Origin: JAZPYZ01 sp045544455
Lineage (GTDB): Bacteria; Bacillota; Clostridia; Oscillospirales; Acutalibacteraceae
Assembly: GCA_045544455.1 (NCBI GenBank)
Contig: JAZPYZ010000009.1
Location: 62,001-126,000 of the forward strand
Length of the DNA: 64,000 nt
Reading direction: 5' to 3'
Shown: in pieces, positions 6,704-13,551 of the stretch
How positions within the stretch are numbered: the stretch's first letter is position 1
Layout: every line of letters begins with the position of its first letter
Position numbers and translations under genes: made by a program
The notes under the pieces: generated by a model
What the model was told of the DNA's origin: nothing
The model's input: only the letters and a program-made list of their open reading frames with translations
Databases searched by the model: none

Positions 6704-8283
6704 TTCGAATCAGTGGCGTATCCTTGCCGCTTAGCTATACCGATGATGCGGTCAAACAGGCGGCCGCGTCGATGTTACGCATATCCCATCGGCAGATCAC
6801 CGACTGCCGTTTGGTACGGCGCGCCGTGGATGCGCGCAAAAAGACCGCGATCAGTTTTGTGGTCACGGTGGATGTTACCGTATCGGGTGACGAAACGGCG
6901 CTTGCTGCGCGTTGCCCGTCGGCTACGGTTGTTACACCAAAGGTTTATACCATTCCGCAGGTCACGGCGGACGATCGTCCGGTTGTGGTCGGCGGTGGAC
7001 CGGCCGGTTTATTTGCCGCGTTGGTGTTGGCCAAAGCCGGGTTGCGCCCGTTGTTGTTGGAACGCGGCCGCGACGTAGACACCCGCGCAAAAGACGTGGC
7101 CCGTATGCGCACCGACGGGATACTGGACGAACAATCCAACGTCCAGTTCGGGGAAGGCGGTGCCGGCGCGTTTTCAGACGGCAAACTCAATACCGGTATC
7201 AAGGATTTCCGTTGCCGGTACGTGTTAGAACAATTGGTCGAAGCCGGTGCACCGGCCGAGATTTTGATACAAGCCAAACCGCACGTTGGTACCGATCGGT
7301 TGCGCCCCACGGTGAAAGGGTTGCGCACCGCGATCGAACAGGCCGGCGGCGAAGTGCGGTTTTCGCATCGGGTAATCGACATCACCGTCGAATCCGGCGC
7401 GCTCACGGCACTGATTGTCGATACCCCGGACGGGGAACGCACCATTCCGTGTCGCCGTGCGATTTTGGCGATCGGGCATAGTGCACGGGATACCATCGAC
7501 ATGTTATATCGGCGCGGTGTGCCGATGTTGGCCAAACCGTTTGCGGTGGGTGTGCGGATCGAGCATCCGCGCGCGATGATCGATCGGTCGCAATACGGCG
7601 ATTTTGCCGGACATCCGGCGCTTGGTGCGGCCGATTATAAGTTGTCGTGTCATCTGCCGAACGGTCGCGGTGTATACACGTTTTGCATGTGTCCGGGCGG
7701 TGAGGTGATTGTCGCCGCTTCCGAAACCGGTGGCGTGGCGGTCAACGGGATGAGCGAGCAGGATCGCGCCGCGGACAATTCCAACAGTGCGGTACTGGTA
7801 GGTGTCCATCCGTCGGACTTCGGATCCAATCATCCGCTGGCCGGCATTGCGTTTCAACGCGACATGGAACAAGCAGCGTTTAGGCTTGGCGGTGGCGATT
7901 ATCGCGCACCGGCCACTCTGGTCGGGGATTTTCTCGCCGGTCGCGGCAGTACCGGTGTCGGCGACGTAAATCCGTCCTATCGGCCGGGCGTCACGTGGTG
8001 TGACGTTACCGCGTGTATGCCGGCATTTGTAACCAATGCGTTACGGCAAGCGTTACCGCGATTCGGCCGTCAATTACATGGGTTTGACCGTGCTGATGCG
8101 GTGATGACCGGTGTGGAAACACGCAGTTCTTCGCCGGTTCGTATGACCAGGGATGAACGGGCCATGACCGTTATCGATGGGCTCTATCCTTGTGGGGAAG
8201 GGGCCGGTTATGCCGGCGGTATTATGTCCGCGGCGGTAGACGGCATCAAAGTGGCTGAACAATTGATACATGAAAACGAGTGA
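6700..8283 (+). CDS. FAD-dependent dehydrogenase (COG2509-like)
   Basis: 527 aa. About 85 N-terminal residues form a small domain (IRISGVSLPLSY, conserved in this family) before the FAD-binding fold VVVGGGPAGLFAALVLAKAG and LLERGRDV. The sequences NVQFGEGGAGAFSDGKLNTG and SAAVDGIKVAEQL at the end are typical of the uncharacterised FAD-dependent dehydrogenase family found in anaerobes. Substrate unknown. The start at 6700 has AAAGGGG 8 nt upstream and overlaps the preceding stop. Confidence 0.9.
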   Translation: MIRISGVSLPLSYTDDAVKQAAASMLRISHRQITDCRLVRRAVDARKKTAISFVVTVDVTVSGDETALAARCPSATVVTPKVYTIPQVTADDRPVVVGGGPAGLFAALVLAKAGLRPLLLERGRDVDTRAKDVARMRTDGILDEQSNVQFGEGGAGAFSDGKLNTGIKDFRCRYVLEQLVEAGAPAEILIQAKPHVGTDRLRPTVKGLRTAIEQAGGEVRFSHRVIDITVESGALTALIVDTPDGERTIPCRRAILAIGHSARDTIDMLYRRGVPMLAKPFAVGVRIEHPRAMIDRSQYGDFAGHPALGAADYKLSCHLPNGRGVYTFCMCPGGEVIVAASETGGVAVNGMSEQDRAADNSNSAVLVGVHPSDFGSNHPLAGIAFQRDMEQAAFRLGGGDYRAPATLVGDFLAGRGSTGVGDVNPSYRPGVTWCDVTACMPAFVTNALRQALPRFGRQLHGFDRADAVMTGVETRSSSPVRMTRDERAMTVIDGLYPCGEGAGYAGGIMSAAVDGIKVAEQLIHENE

Positions 8284-8297
8284 AAAGGGGAACCGTA

Positions 8298-9821
8298 ATG
8301 TTTGCCAAGACGATGAGCATGGGATTGATCGGGATCCATGGATTTCCGGTCACGGTAGAAGCGGATCTGTCTCAAGGATTGCCGGGTTTTGACGTGGTCG
8401 GGTTACCGGACACGGCGGTTCGGGAATCCCGCGACCGCGTGCGTGCCGCCATCAAAAACAACGGATTGGACTATCCGGTTTGCCGCATCACCGTCAATTT
8501 AGCACCGGCCGACGTCAAAAAAGAAGGCTCGGTGTATGATTTGCCGTTGTTTCTCGCGATTTTGCGTGCCGGCCATCAACTAAACGTCGATCTCGACGGC
8601 CGCGCCTTTTTGGGGGAACTGTCGCTCACAGGGGAACTGCGCCGTGTTCGCGGCGTGTTGCCGATGGTGATTGCCGCGCGTGATGCCGGTATTCGGGAAG
8701 TGTTTTTACCGGCCGATAACGCGGCCGAAGGCGGTGTCGTCGATGGGATCACCGTCTATCCAGCGGCACACGTGCGGGATATTTTAGCGCATCTTACCGG
8801 TGGGGTTCAACTTTCACCGGCCTCGCCGCCGCCCGTACAGGATACCGCCGACAGTTTGCTCGATTTTGCCGACGTTATGGGACAACAGACCGCGCGCCGT
8901 GCACTTGAAATTGCGGCCGCCGGTATGCACAACGTGTTGTTGATCGGACCGCCAGGATCGGGCAAAAGCATGCTCGCAAAACGTCTGCCGTCGATCATTC
9001 CGGATATGAGCCCGGAAGAAGCGCTCGAAACCACCAAGATCCATTCAGTCGCCGGTGTGTTACCGGGGGATGTGGGATTGCTTCGTACCCGTCCGTTCCG
9101 TGCACCGCACCACAACATTTCCGGTCCCGGTCTTACCGGTGGCGGTACGGTACCGCGTGCGGGGGAAGTGTCGTTGGCGCATAATGGGGTATTGTTTTTA
9201 GATGAATTGCCGGAGTTTTCCCGCGTCGCGATGGAAAGCTTGCGTCAACCGTTGGAAGACGGCAAGGTCACTATCTCGCGTGTCAACGCGTCGATTGAAT
9301 ATCCGTGCTCTTTCATGTTGGTTGCGGCGATGAACCCGTGCCCTTGCGGCTTTTTCGGACATCCCACTCGTTCGTGCACCTGTTCGCCGCAAGCCGTCAG
9401 TAAATATCTGTCGCGTATTTCCGGTCCGTTGCTCGATCGTATTGATCTGCACATCGAGGTGCCGCCGGTCGAGTTTGACGAATTATCCGCTAAGGGTAAA
9501 TCGGAATCGTCTGCCGCTATGCGGCAACGCGTACAAGCGGCACGTGACATTCAAACACGTCGTTTTGCCGGCACCGGTATCTATACCAATGCGCAAATCC
9601 CGGCCGATCGGGTGAAACTCGATTGCCCGTTGACCGATGCCGCCACCGCGTTACTGAAAACCGCGTTCGAAAAGATGGGTTTGTCGGCCCGGGCATACGA
9701 TCGGTTGCTCAAGGTATCGCGCACCATTGCTGATTTAGACGGTAGTGAAATGATCGATCTGCCGCACGTGGCAGAAGCCATCCAGTATCGCAGTTTAGAT
9801 CGCAAATATTGGCATACGTAA
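8298..9821 (+). CDS. comM: YifB/ComM-family Mg-chelatase-like AAA+ ATPase
   Basis: 507 aa. N-terminal Lon-protease-like S5 fold (residues 1-170, QGLPGFDVVGLPDTAVRES), central AAA+ module with Walker A GPPGSGKSML, Walker B LFLDELPEF and the CPCGFFGHP zinc-like insertion, then the Mg_chelatase_C domain. In naturally transformable bacteria ComM is a hexameric branch-migration helicase; firmicute YifB homologues are assigned the same role by similarity only. The start at 8298 has AAAAGGGG 7 nt upstream. It lies 14 nt after the oxidoreductase gene, so it is probably part of one operon. Confidence 0.9.
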   Translation: MFAKTMSMGLIGIHGFPVTVEADLSQGLPGFDVVGLPDTAVRESRDRVRAAIKNNGLDYPVCRITVNLAPADVKKEGSVYDLPLFLAILRAGHQLNVDLDGRAFLGELSLTGELRRVRGVLPMVIAARDAGIREVFLPADNAAEGGVVDGITVYPAAHVRDILAHLTGGVQLSPASPPPVQDTADSLLDFADVMGQQTARRALEIAAAGMHNVLLIGPPGSGKSMLAKRLPSIIPDMSPEEALETTKIHSVAGVLPGDVGLLRTRPFRAPHHNISGPGLTGGGTVPRAGEVSLAHNGVLFLDELPEFSRVAMESLRQPLEDGKVTISRVNASIEYPCSFMLVAAMNPCPCGFFGHPTRSCTCSPQAVSKYLSRISGPLLDRIDLHIEVPPVEFDELSAKGKSESSAAMRQRVQAARDIQTRRFAGTGIYTNAQIPADRVKLDCPLTDAATALLKTAFEKMGLSARAYDRLLKVSRTIADLDGSEMIDLPHVAEAIQYRSLDRKYWHT

Positions 9822-9834
9822 AGGAAAAGTAGTT

Positions 9835-10704
9835 ATGAAATTCATGATTTGTGAAGCGCCCATCTGTGTCGGATCACCGACACAGGGGAGTGAATATGCG
9901 TTTGAAAATCTAATCGAAAACGGATTGGTCGAGGTATTTGGCGATCGTGCTGAATTGGCACGGTTTACCGGTGAACGTACGGCGTTGCCGGTTTTATGTG
10001 ACAAACGACTGCACGATATCGAAACGGTGATGTTGGTCAATCGGCAACTGTTTGCCACCTTGACCGATGCGTTTCAAAACGGATATTTCCCCATCACGGT
10101 CGGTGGGGATCATTCGATCGCGATCAGTACCATTTCAGCGCTTGCGCACACGGTTGGGGCGGAGAATACTGCCGTTATATATATTGACGGCCATACCGAT
10201 ATTCATACCGAGCAAACCACCCTGTCGGGGTTTATTCACGGAATGCCGTTGGCGGCCGCGATGGGGCTTTGCACCGACCGGTTGACCGTCGGTACGCAAA
10301 AAGTCAATTTGTACGGCCACAACACCTTTATTCTCGGCGCGCGCAGCATCGATGAGCCGGAATATGGCATTGTGGAACAACAAGGGGTACATCTGTATAC
10401 CGCGGACGATATTCAACGGTGTGGTTGGCGTACGGTGCTCGACGAGGTGTTGGCGCAGACTGCCGGCAAGTCGATCCATTTGTGTTTGGACGTCGATTCG
10501 ATTGATGGCGCCGAATTTCCGTCGACCGGCTACGTCATGCCGGATGGTTTGTCCTACGATACGGTATATCGCATGATTCGAGATATCTACCAAACGGGAG
10601 ACGTTGCCTCATTTGAATGTGTGGAGTATAACCCCACGCTGGATCCGGACGGCATCGACCGCGAAAAAGTGTTGGATATTTTCCGCATATTTGCGGCGAA
10701 ATAA
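9835..10704 (+). CDS. Arginase-family ureohydrolase
   Basis: 289 aa. The binuclear manganese ligands are all present: H in GGDHS, D-H-D in IDGHTDIHT, and D-D in CLDVDSIDG. SGFIHGMPLAAAMG matches the arginase substrate loop more than that of agmatinase. Small departures are DGHTD instead of DAHGD and SIDGAEFPSTGY where arginases usually have GLDP. Arginase giving ornithine and urea is the best guess, but a formiminoglutamase- or guanidino-type substrate cannot be excluded. Last gene of the run from 5465, with a strong terminator behind it. Confidence 0.85.
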   Translation: MKFMICEAPICVGSPTQGSEYAFENLIENGLVEVFGDRAELARFTGERTALPVLCDKRLHDIETVMLVNRQLFATLTDAFQNGYFPITVGGDHSIAISTISALAHTVGAENTAVIYIDGHTDIHTEQTTLSGFIHGMPLAAAMGLCTDRLTVGTQKVNLYGHNTFILGARSIDEPEYGIVEQQGVHLYTADDIQRCGWRTVLDEVLAQTAGKSIHLCLDVDSIDGAEFPSTGYVMPDGLSYDTVYRMIRDIYQTGDVASFECVEYNPTLDPDGIDREKVLDIFRIFAAK

Positions 10705-10717
10705 CGGTTAGAATACC

Positions 10718-10760
10718 AAAACACCATCCGATCACACACGGTTATCGGATGGTGTTTTGT
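10718..10760 (+). terminator. Intrinsic terminator of the arginase-family gene
   Basis: Fifteen-base perfect stem 10718-10732 / 10744-10758 ending in TTTTGTTT. Confidence 0.85.
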
Positions 10761-10785
10761 TTGGATAATTTTTTTGTTAAAGGTA

Positions 10786-10814
10786 TTGACTTTTTCAAGG
10801 GATAACGCTATAAT
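10786..10814 (+). promoter_or_regulatory. Sigma-A promoter of tRNA-Leu
   Basis: TTGACT, 17-bp spacer, TATAAT; close to consensus as expected for a stable RNA gene. Confidence 0.85.
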
Positions 10815-10851
10815 AAGTCTCGCTGACTGTTTCGGTTAGCAAAATACGTAT

Positions 10852-10938
10852 GCGGATATGGCGGAATTGGCAGACGCGCTAGATTCAGGTTCTAGTCGGG
10901 GCAACTCGGTGGAGGTTCAAGTCCTCTTATCCGCACCA
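10852..10938 (+). tRNA. tRNA-Leu (CAG)
   Basis: 87-nt class II tRNA with encoded CCA. Acceptor GCGGATA pairs with TATCCGC. The anticodon stem CTAGA/TCTAG encloses loop TTCAGGT with anticodon CAG at 10886-10888. A long variable arm (CGGGGCAACTCGG) and T-arm GGAGG TTCAAGT CCTC follow. Its 3' end is the start of a tandem repeat. Confidence 0.97.
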
Positions 10939-11308
10939 TAAAAAAGGAACGGTCTTTCGGACCGTTTCTTTTTTATTTTCAGGGAGGACTTGAAACGAAC
11001 TCCAAACGCCGCGCCCAAAGGGCGACGGGGTTTGGGAAAAAGCCCCGGTGGGGCTTTTGTCAAGAGAGAAGAAAGTCCTCTTATCCGCACCATAAAAAAG
11101 GAACGGTCTTTCGGACCGTTTCTTTTTTTATTTTCAGGGAGGACTTGAAACGAACTCCAAACGCCGCGTCCAAAGGGCGACGGGGTTTGGGAAAAAGCCC
11201 CGGTGGGGCTTTTGTCAAGAGAGAAGAAAGTCCTCTTATCCGCACCATAAAAAAGGAACGGTCTTTCGGACCGTTTCTTTTTTATTTTCAGGGAGGACTT
11301 GAAACGAA
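10919..11308 (+). repeat. Tandem repeat of tRNA-Leu 3' end, terminator and structured insert
   Basis: Copy 1 is 10919-11072 (154 nt), copy 2 is 11073-11227 (155 nt) and a partial copy 3 is 11228-11308. Each begins AAGTCCTCTTATCCGCACCA, the T-arm/acceptor 3' strand of the tRNA, followed by a terminator hairpin. Then comes GAGGACTTGAA, an 11-nt exact reverse complement of the T-arm, and two hairpins: one around CGCCC/GGGCG and one AAAAGCCCC/GGGGCTTTT. Copies 1 and 2 differ only by one C-to-T that keeps a G-U pair in a stem and one extra T in the terminator. The repeat fills the 400 bp between tRNA-Leu and the Nudix gene. Confidence 0.95.
10940..10974 (+). terminator. Terminator of tRNA-Leu (first of three copies)
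   Basis: Stem AAAGGAACGGTC / GACCGTTTCTTT with a 5-nt loop and T tail. The same hairpin recurs 154 and 309 nt downstream in repeat copies 2 and 3. Confidence 0.85.
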
Positions 11309-11309
11309 T

Positions 11310-11344
11310 AAAAAAGCAACCCTATCGAAAGGGTTGCTTTTTTA
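11310..11344. terminator. Bidirectional terminator beside the Nudix gene
   Basis: Perfect 14-base stem AAAAAAGCAACCCT / AGGGTTGCTTTTTT. It separates the tRNA repeats from the convergent Nudix gene. Confidence 0.85.
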
Positions 11345-11884
11345 TTATCCTCGCATTTGGCGGTAATATACTTTGAGCACGGCGGCTTGGGTTTTGGCGT
11401 CGGTGATTTCACCCGTTAATACCATCTTGGCCGCCACGTCCAGCGGAATACGTTCCACTTCCAAAAACTCGTCGTCGTCCAGATCCATCTCACCGTACGA
11501 TAATCCGGTTGCCAAATACATGTGAATCACTTCGTCACAGTATCCCGGCGACGGATATAATTTGCCAAGCGATACGTAATCGGTCGCCGTTGCGCCGGTT
11601 TCTTCTTTCAGTTCGCGTATACCGGCTTTTAACGGATCTTCTCCGGGCGTCAGTTTGCCGGCCGGGATCTCCAACAGTTCTTCACGGTACGGGTATCGGT
11701 ACTGCCGCACAAACAGCAGTTCGTTCTGATCGGTTAAAGCGGCAATGCATACACCACCCGGATGTTCCACCACCTCACGGGTGGCCGGCAATCCGTTGGG
11801 TAACATGATATCATCCCGACGCATGTTGATCACATGCCCTTTAAAAAAATATTCTTGTGAGACGGTGGTTTCTGTCAAATTCAT
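11345..11884 (-). CDS. nudF: ADP-ribose pyrophosphatase (Nudix hydrolase)
   Basis: Hydrolyses ADP-ribose and related nucleoside diphosphate sugars. 179 aa, family length. The Nudix box is complete: G in GKLTPGEDP, then REL.EETG with the metal-binding glutamates. The N-terminal beta-domain (VINMRRDDIMLPNG, REVVEHPGGV) and the LYPSPGYCDEVIHMYLA segment after the box are typical of NudF/YqkG. The start at 11884 has AAAAGGAGTG 7 nt upstream; a GTG 9 nt earlier would place the start inside the ribosome site. Confidence 0.92.
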   Translation of the reverse strand: MNLTETTVSQEYFFKGHVINMRRDDIMLPNGLPATREVVEHPGGVCIAALTDQNELLFVRQYRYPYREELLEIPAGKLTPGEDPLKAGIRELKEETGATATDYVSLGKLYPSPGYCDEVIHMYLATGLSYGEMDLDDDEFLEVERIPLDVAAKMVLTGEITDAKTQAAVLKVYYRQMRG

Positions 11885-11945
11885 ACGAAGCACTCCTTTT
11901 ACATACGTTATATAGTACCTAATCTATCACCCCCCGTAAAAGGAG

Positions 11946-12851
11946 ATGACCGTTTTGATTACCAACTGTCAACCGATTGATTCGGCCGGCGTACAAGAGA
12001 TGATCTATGCTTTGCGCGGCCATTATCGCTTTTTAAATACCGTTCCCATCGGGCACAGTGTGCTCGGAAAACCTATTTGGGCGTTGATGTTAGGCGATCA
12101 CCACGATCGCATTTTATATACCGCCGCGTTTCATGCACAAGAATGGATCACCGCGTTGATATTGTTGCGCTTGTGTGAAAATATCTGCCGCGCGATGGCG
12201 ACCGATACGTGTTTATCCGGCATTGATCTGCGTCGCGCGTTAGCAGGGCGCGGATTGGTATTTGTGCCGTTGGTCAATCCGGACGGGGTGGATATTGCGC
12301 GTCATGGCAGCGGTATTGCCCGCTTTTATGAGGATAGTGTGCGTGCGCTTGGAGGGGATACGGCAGGTCTTTGGCAAGCCAATGCGCGCGGTGTGGATCT
12401 CAACCACAATTTCTGTGCCGGGTGGCATGTGTTACACGAACAGGAGATACAAGCCGGTATTTCCGGTCCGTCTCCGCGCCGGTGGGGTGGTCCCACTCCC
12501 GAAAGTGAGCCGGAAACCGCCGCCCTTACCGGCTTGTGCCGCTATACTTCGTTTCGTCATGCCATCGCGTTACACACACAAGGGGAAGAGATCTATTGGC
12601 GGTACGGCGATCGAACGCCCGATCGTTCCCGTTTAATGGCGGAAATTATGGCCGCGTCGTCGGGGTATACCGTCAGCGATCCGACGGGACTCGCCGCGCA
12701 CGGTGGGTTTAAGGATTGGTTTATTTGGGAATGCGGGCGACCGGCCTTCACCATTGAAATGGGAAAAGGACAAAACCCGTTGCCGATCGGAGATTTCGAA
12801 ACCATTTATAACCAAACCGAAGAAATGTTGTTGTTAGCCGCCTTGATGTAA
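11946..12851 (+). CDS. M14-family zinc carboxypeptidase (muropeptide type)
   Basis: 301 aa without signal peptide. Zinc ligands are H-x-x-E in FHAQEW and the H of IALHTQGE; the catalytic Glu is in FTIEMGKG, and the VDLNHNF segment binds the substrate carboxylate. Resemblance is to firmicute gamma-D-glutamyl-L-diamino-acid peptidases, which process peptidoglycan stem peptides; those with a signal or LysM domains are secreted, but this one appears cytoplasmic and may recycle muropeptides. AAAAGGAG lies only 2 nt before the ATG, so TTG at 11955 is a possible true start. Confidence 0.85.
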   Translation: MTVLITNCQPIDSAGVQEMIYALRGHYRFLNTVPIGHSVLGKPIWALMLGDHHDRILYTAAFHAQEWITALILLRLCENICRAMATDTCLSGIDLRRALAGRGLVFVPLVNPDGVDIARHGSGIARFYEDSVRALGGDTAGLWQANARGVDLNHNFCAGWHVLHEQEIQAGISGPSPRRWGGPTPESEPETAALTGLCRYTSFRHAIALHTQGEEIYWRYGDRTPDRSRLMAEIMAASSGYTVSDPTGLAAHGGFKDWFIWECGRPAFTIEMGKGQNPLPIGDFETIYNQTEEMLLLAALM

Positions 12852-12947
12852 CGATGAATTTTCTTTATTTTAACACACTTTACCTACCAATGCTACCACC
12901 TGACGAAAAAAATAAAAACTTTTAGAAAAATATTTCAAATAAATGTA

Positions 12948-12976
12948 TTGACAAATATCCGGGAATACTATATAAT
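12948..12976 (+). promoter_or_regulatory. Consensus promoter of the tRNA-Met-Glu-Val operon
   Basis: TTGACA, 17-bp spacer, TATAAT, preceded by an A/T-rich stretch (12901-12947) that resembles an UP element. Confidence 0.9.
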
Positions 12977-13006
12977 AAACTGCGCCCGATGAGGGTAGCA
13001 GCATTT

Positions 13007-13083
13007 GGCGGTATAGCTCAGTTGGCTAGAGCATGCGGTTCATACCCGCAGTGTCGTTGGTTCAAATCCGACTACCGCTACCA
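13007..13083 (+). tRNA. tRNA-Met (CAT), elongator type
   Basis: 77 nt with encoded CCA. Acceptor GGCGGTA/TACCGCT (one G-U), anticodon stem TGCGG/CCGCA, anticodon CAT at 13041-13043. The overall sequence resembles firmicute elongator tRNA-Met rather than initiator or lysidine-type tRNA-Ile. Confidence 0.95.
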
Positions 13084-13115
13084 ATGCCATCCTTCATACG
13101 GAGGATGGTTTATAT

Positions 13116-13190
13116 GGCCCGATGGTCAAGCGGTTAAGACACCGCCCTTTCACGGCGGTAACACGGGTTCGATTCCCGTTCGGGTCACCA
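13116..13190 (+). tRNA. tRNA-Glu (TTC)
   Basis: 75 nt with encoded CCA. Acceptor GGCCCGA/TCGGGTC (one G-U), anticodon stem CCGCC/GGCGG, anticodon TTC at 13149-13151. A small GCCATCC/GGATGG hairpin precedes it and may aid processing of the tricistronic precursor. Confidence 0.97.
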
Positions 13191-13194
13191 AAAC

Positions 13195-13271
13195 GGGCGT
13201 ATAGCTCAGCTGGTTAGAGCGCCTGCTTCACACGCAGGAGGTCAGCGGTTCGAGTCCGTTTACGCCCACCA
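13195..13271 (+). tRNA. tRNA-Val (CAC)
   Basis: 77 nt with encoded CCA, four nt after tRNA-Glu. Acceptor GGGCGTA/TACGCCC, anticodon stem CCTGC/GCAGG, anticodon CAC at 13229-13231. Its 3' segment is duplicated downstream. Confidence 0.97.
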
Positions 13272-13502
13272 GAGAAAAGAACACACCGAAATTCGCGGTG
13301 TGTTATTTTTTTATTGGTCATGTTTTACGGACGAGAACCGCGGTTTGATAACTGACACCCCAAGAGCGTAAGAGTTAACGCGACGCGATTGGTCGGTGGA
13401 AGTTATGCGTAGGGCCTGGCCCGCAGCTGTCCGTTTACGCCCACCAGAGAAAAGAACACACCGAAATTCGCGGTGTGTTGTTTTTTTATTGGTCATGTTT
13501 TA
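13254..13502 (+). repeat. Duplicated tRNA-Val 3' end flanking a structured insert
   Basis: A 74-nt direct repeat, 13254-13327 and 13429-13502, covers the T-arm/acceptor 3' strand, CCA, the terminator and TTATTGGTCATGTTTTA, with one difference (A/G after the stem). The 101-nt insert between them starts with an inverted T-arm copy (13327-13341, 13 of 15 bases complementary). It folds into a long hairpin: 13348-13353 with 13401-13406, tandem G-A pairs, 13356-13359 with 13395-13398, 13360-13363 with 13389-13392, tandem G-A pairs again, and 13366-13369 with 13383-13386. Confidence 0.93.
13280..13311 (+). terminator. Terminator of the tRNA operon (first of two copies)
   Basis: Stem AACACACCG / CGGTGTGTT with a 7-nt loop and T tail. 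A second copy lies 175 nt downstream in the duplicated segment. Confidence 0.85.
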
Positions 13503-13515
13503 GTTCTTGAACGCT

Positions 13516-13551
13516 AAAAAGCCGACACACAAACCGTGTGTCGGCTTTTTT
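13516..13551. terminator. Bidirectional terminator before the MATE gene
   Basis: Perfect 15-base stem 13516-13530 / 13536-13550 with runs of A and T on its two sides. It overlaps the MATE stop codon. Confidence 0.85.

Noticed and set aside
10919..11308. CRISPR array or additional tRNA genes in the repeat
   Set aside because: Units are 154 nt and directly adjacent with no variable spacers, and the extra copies contain only the tRNA 3' strand, not a foldable tRNA.
11145..11366. Plus-strand ORF inside the tRNA-Leu repeats
   Set aside because: No ribosome site, reads through two terminators, and its peptide is a translation of the repeat.
12989..13204. ORF running through tRNA-Met and tRNA-Glu
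   Set aside because: Coincides with stable RNA genes; no independent coding evidence.
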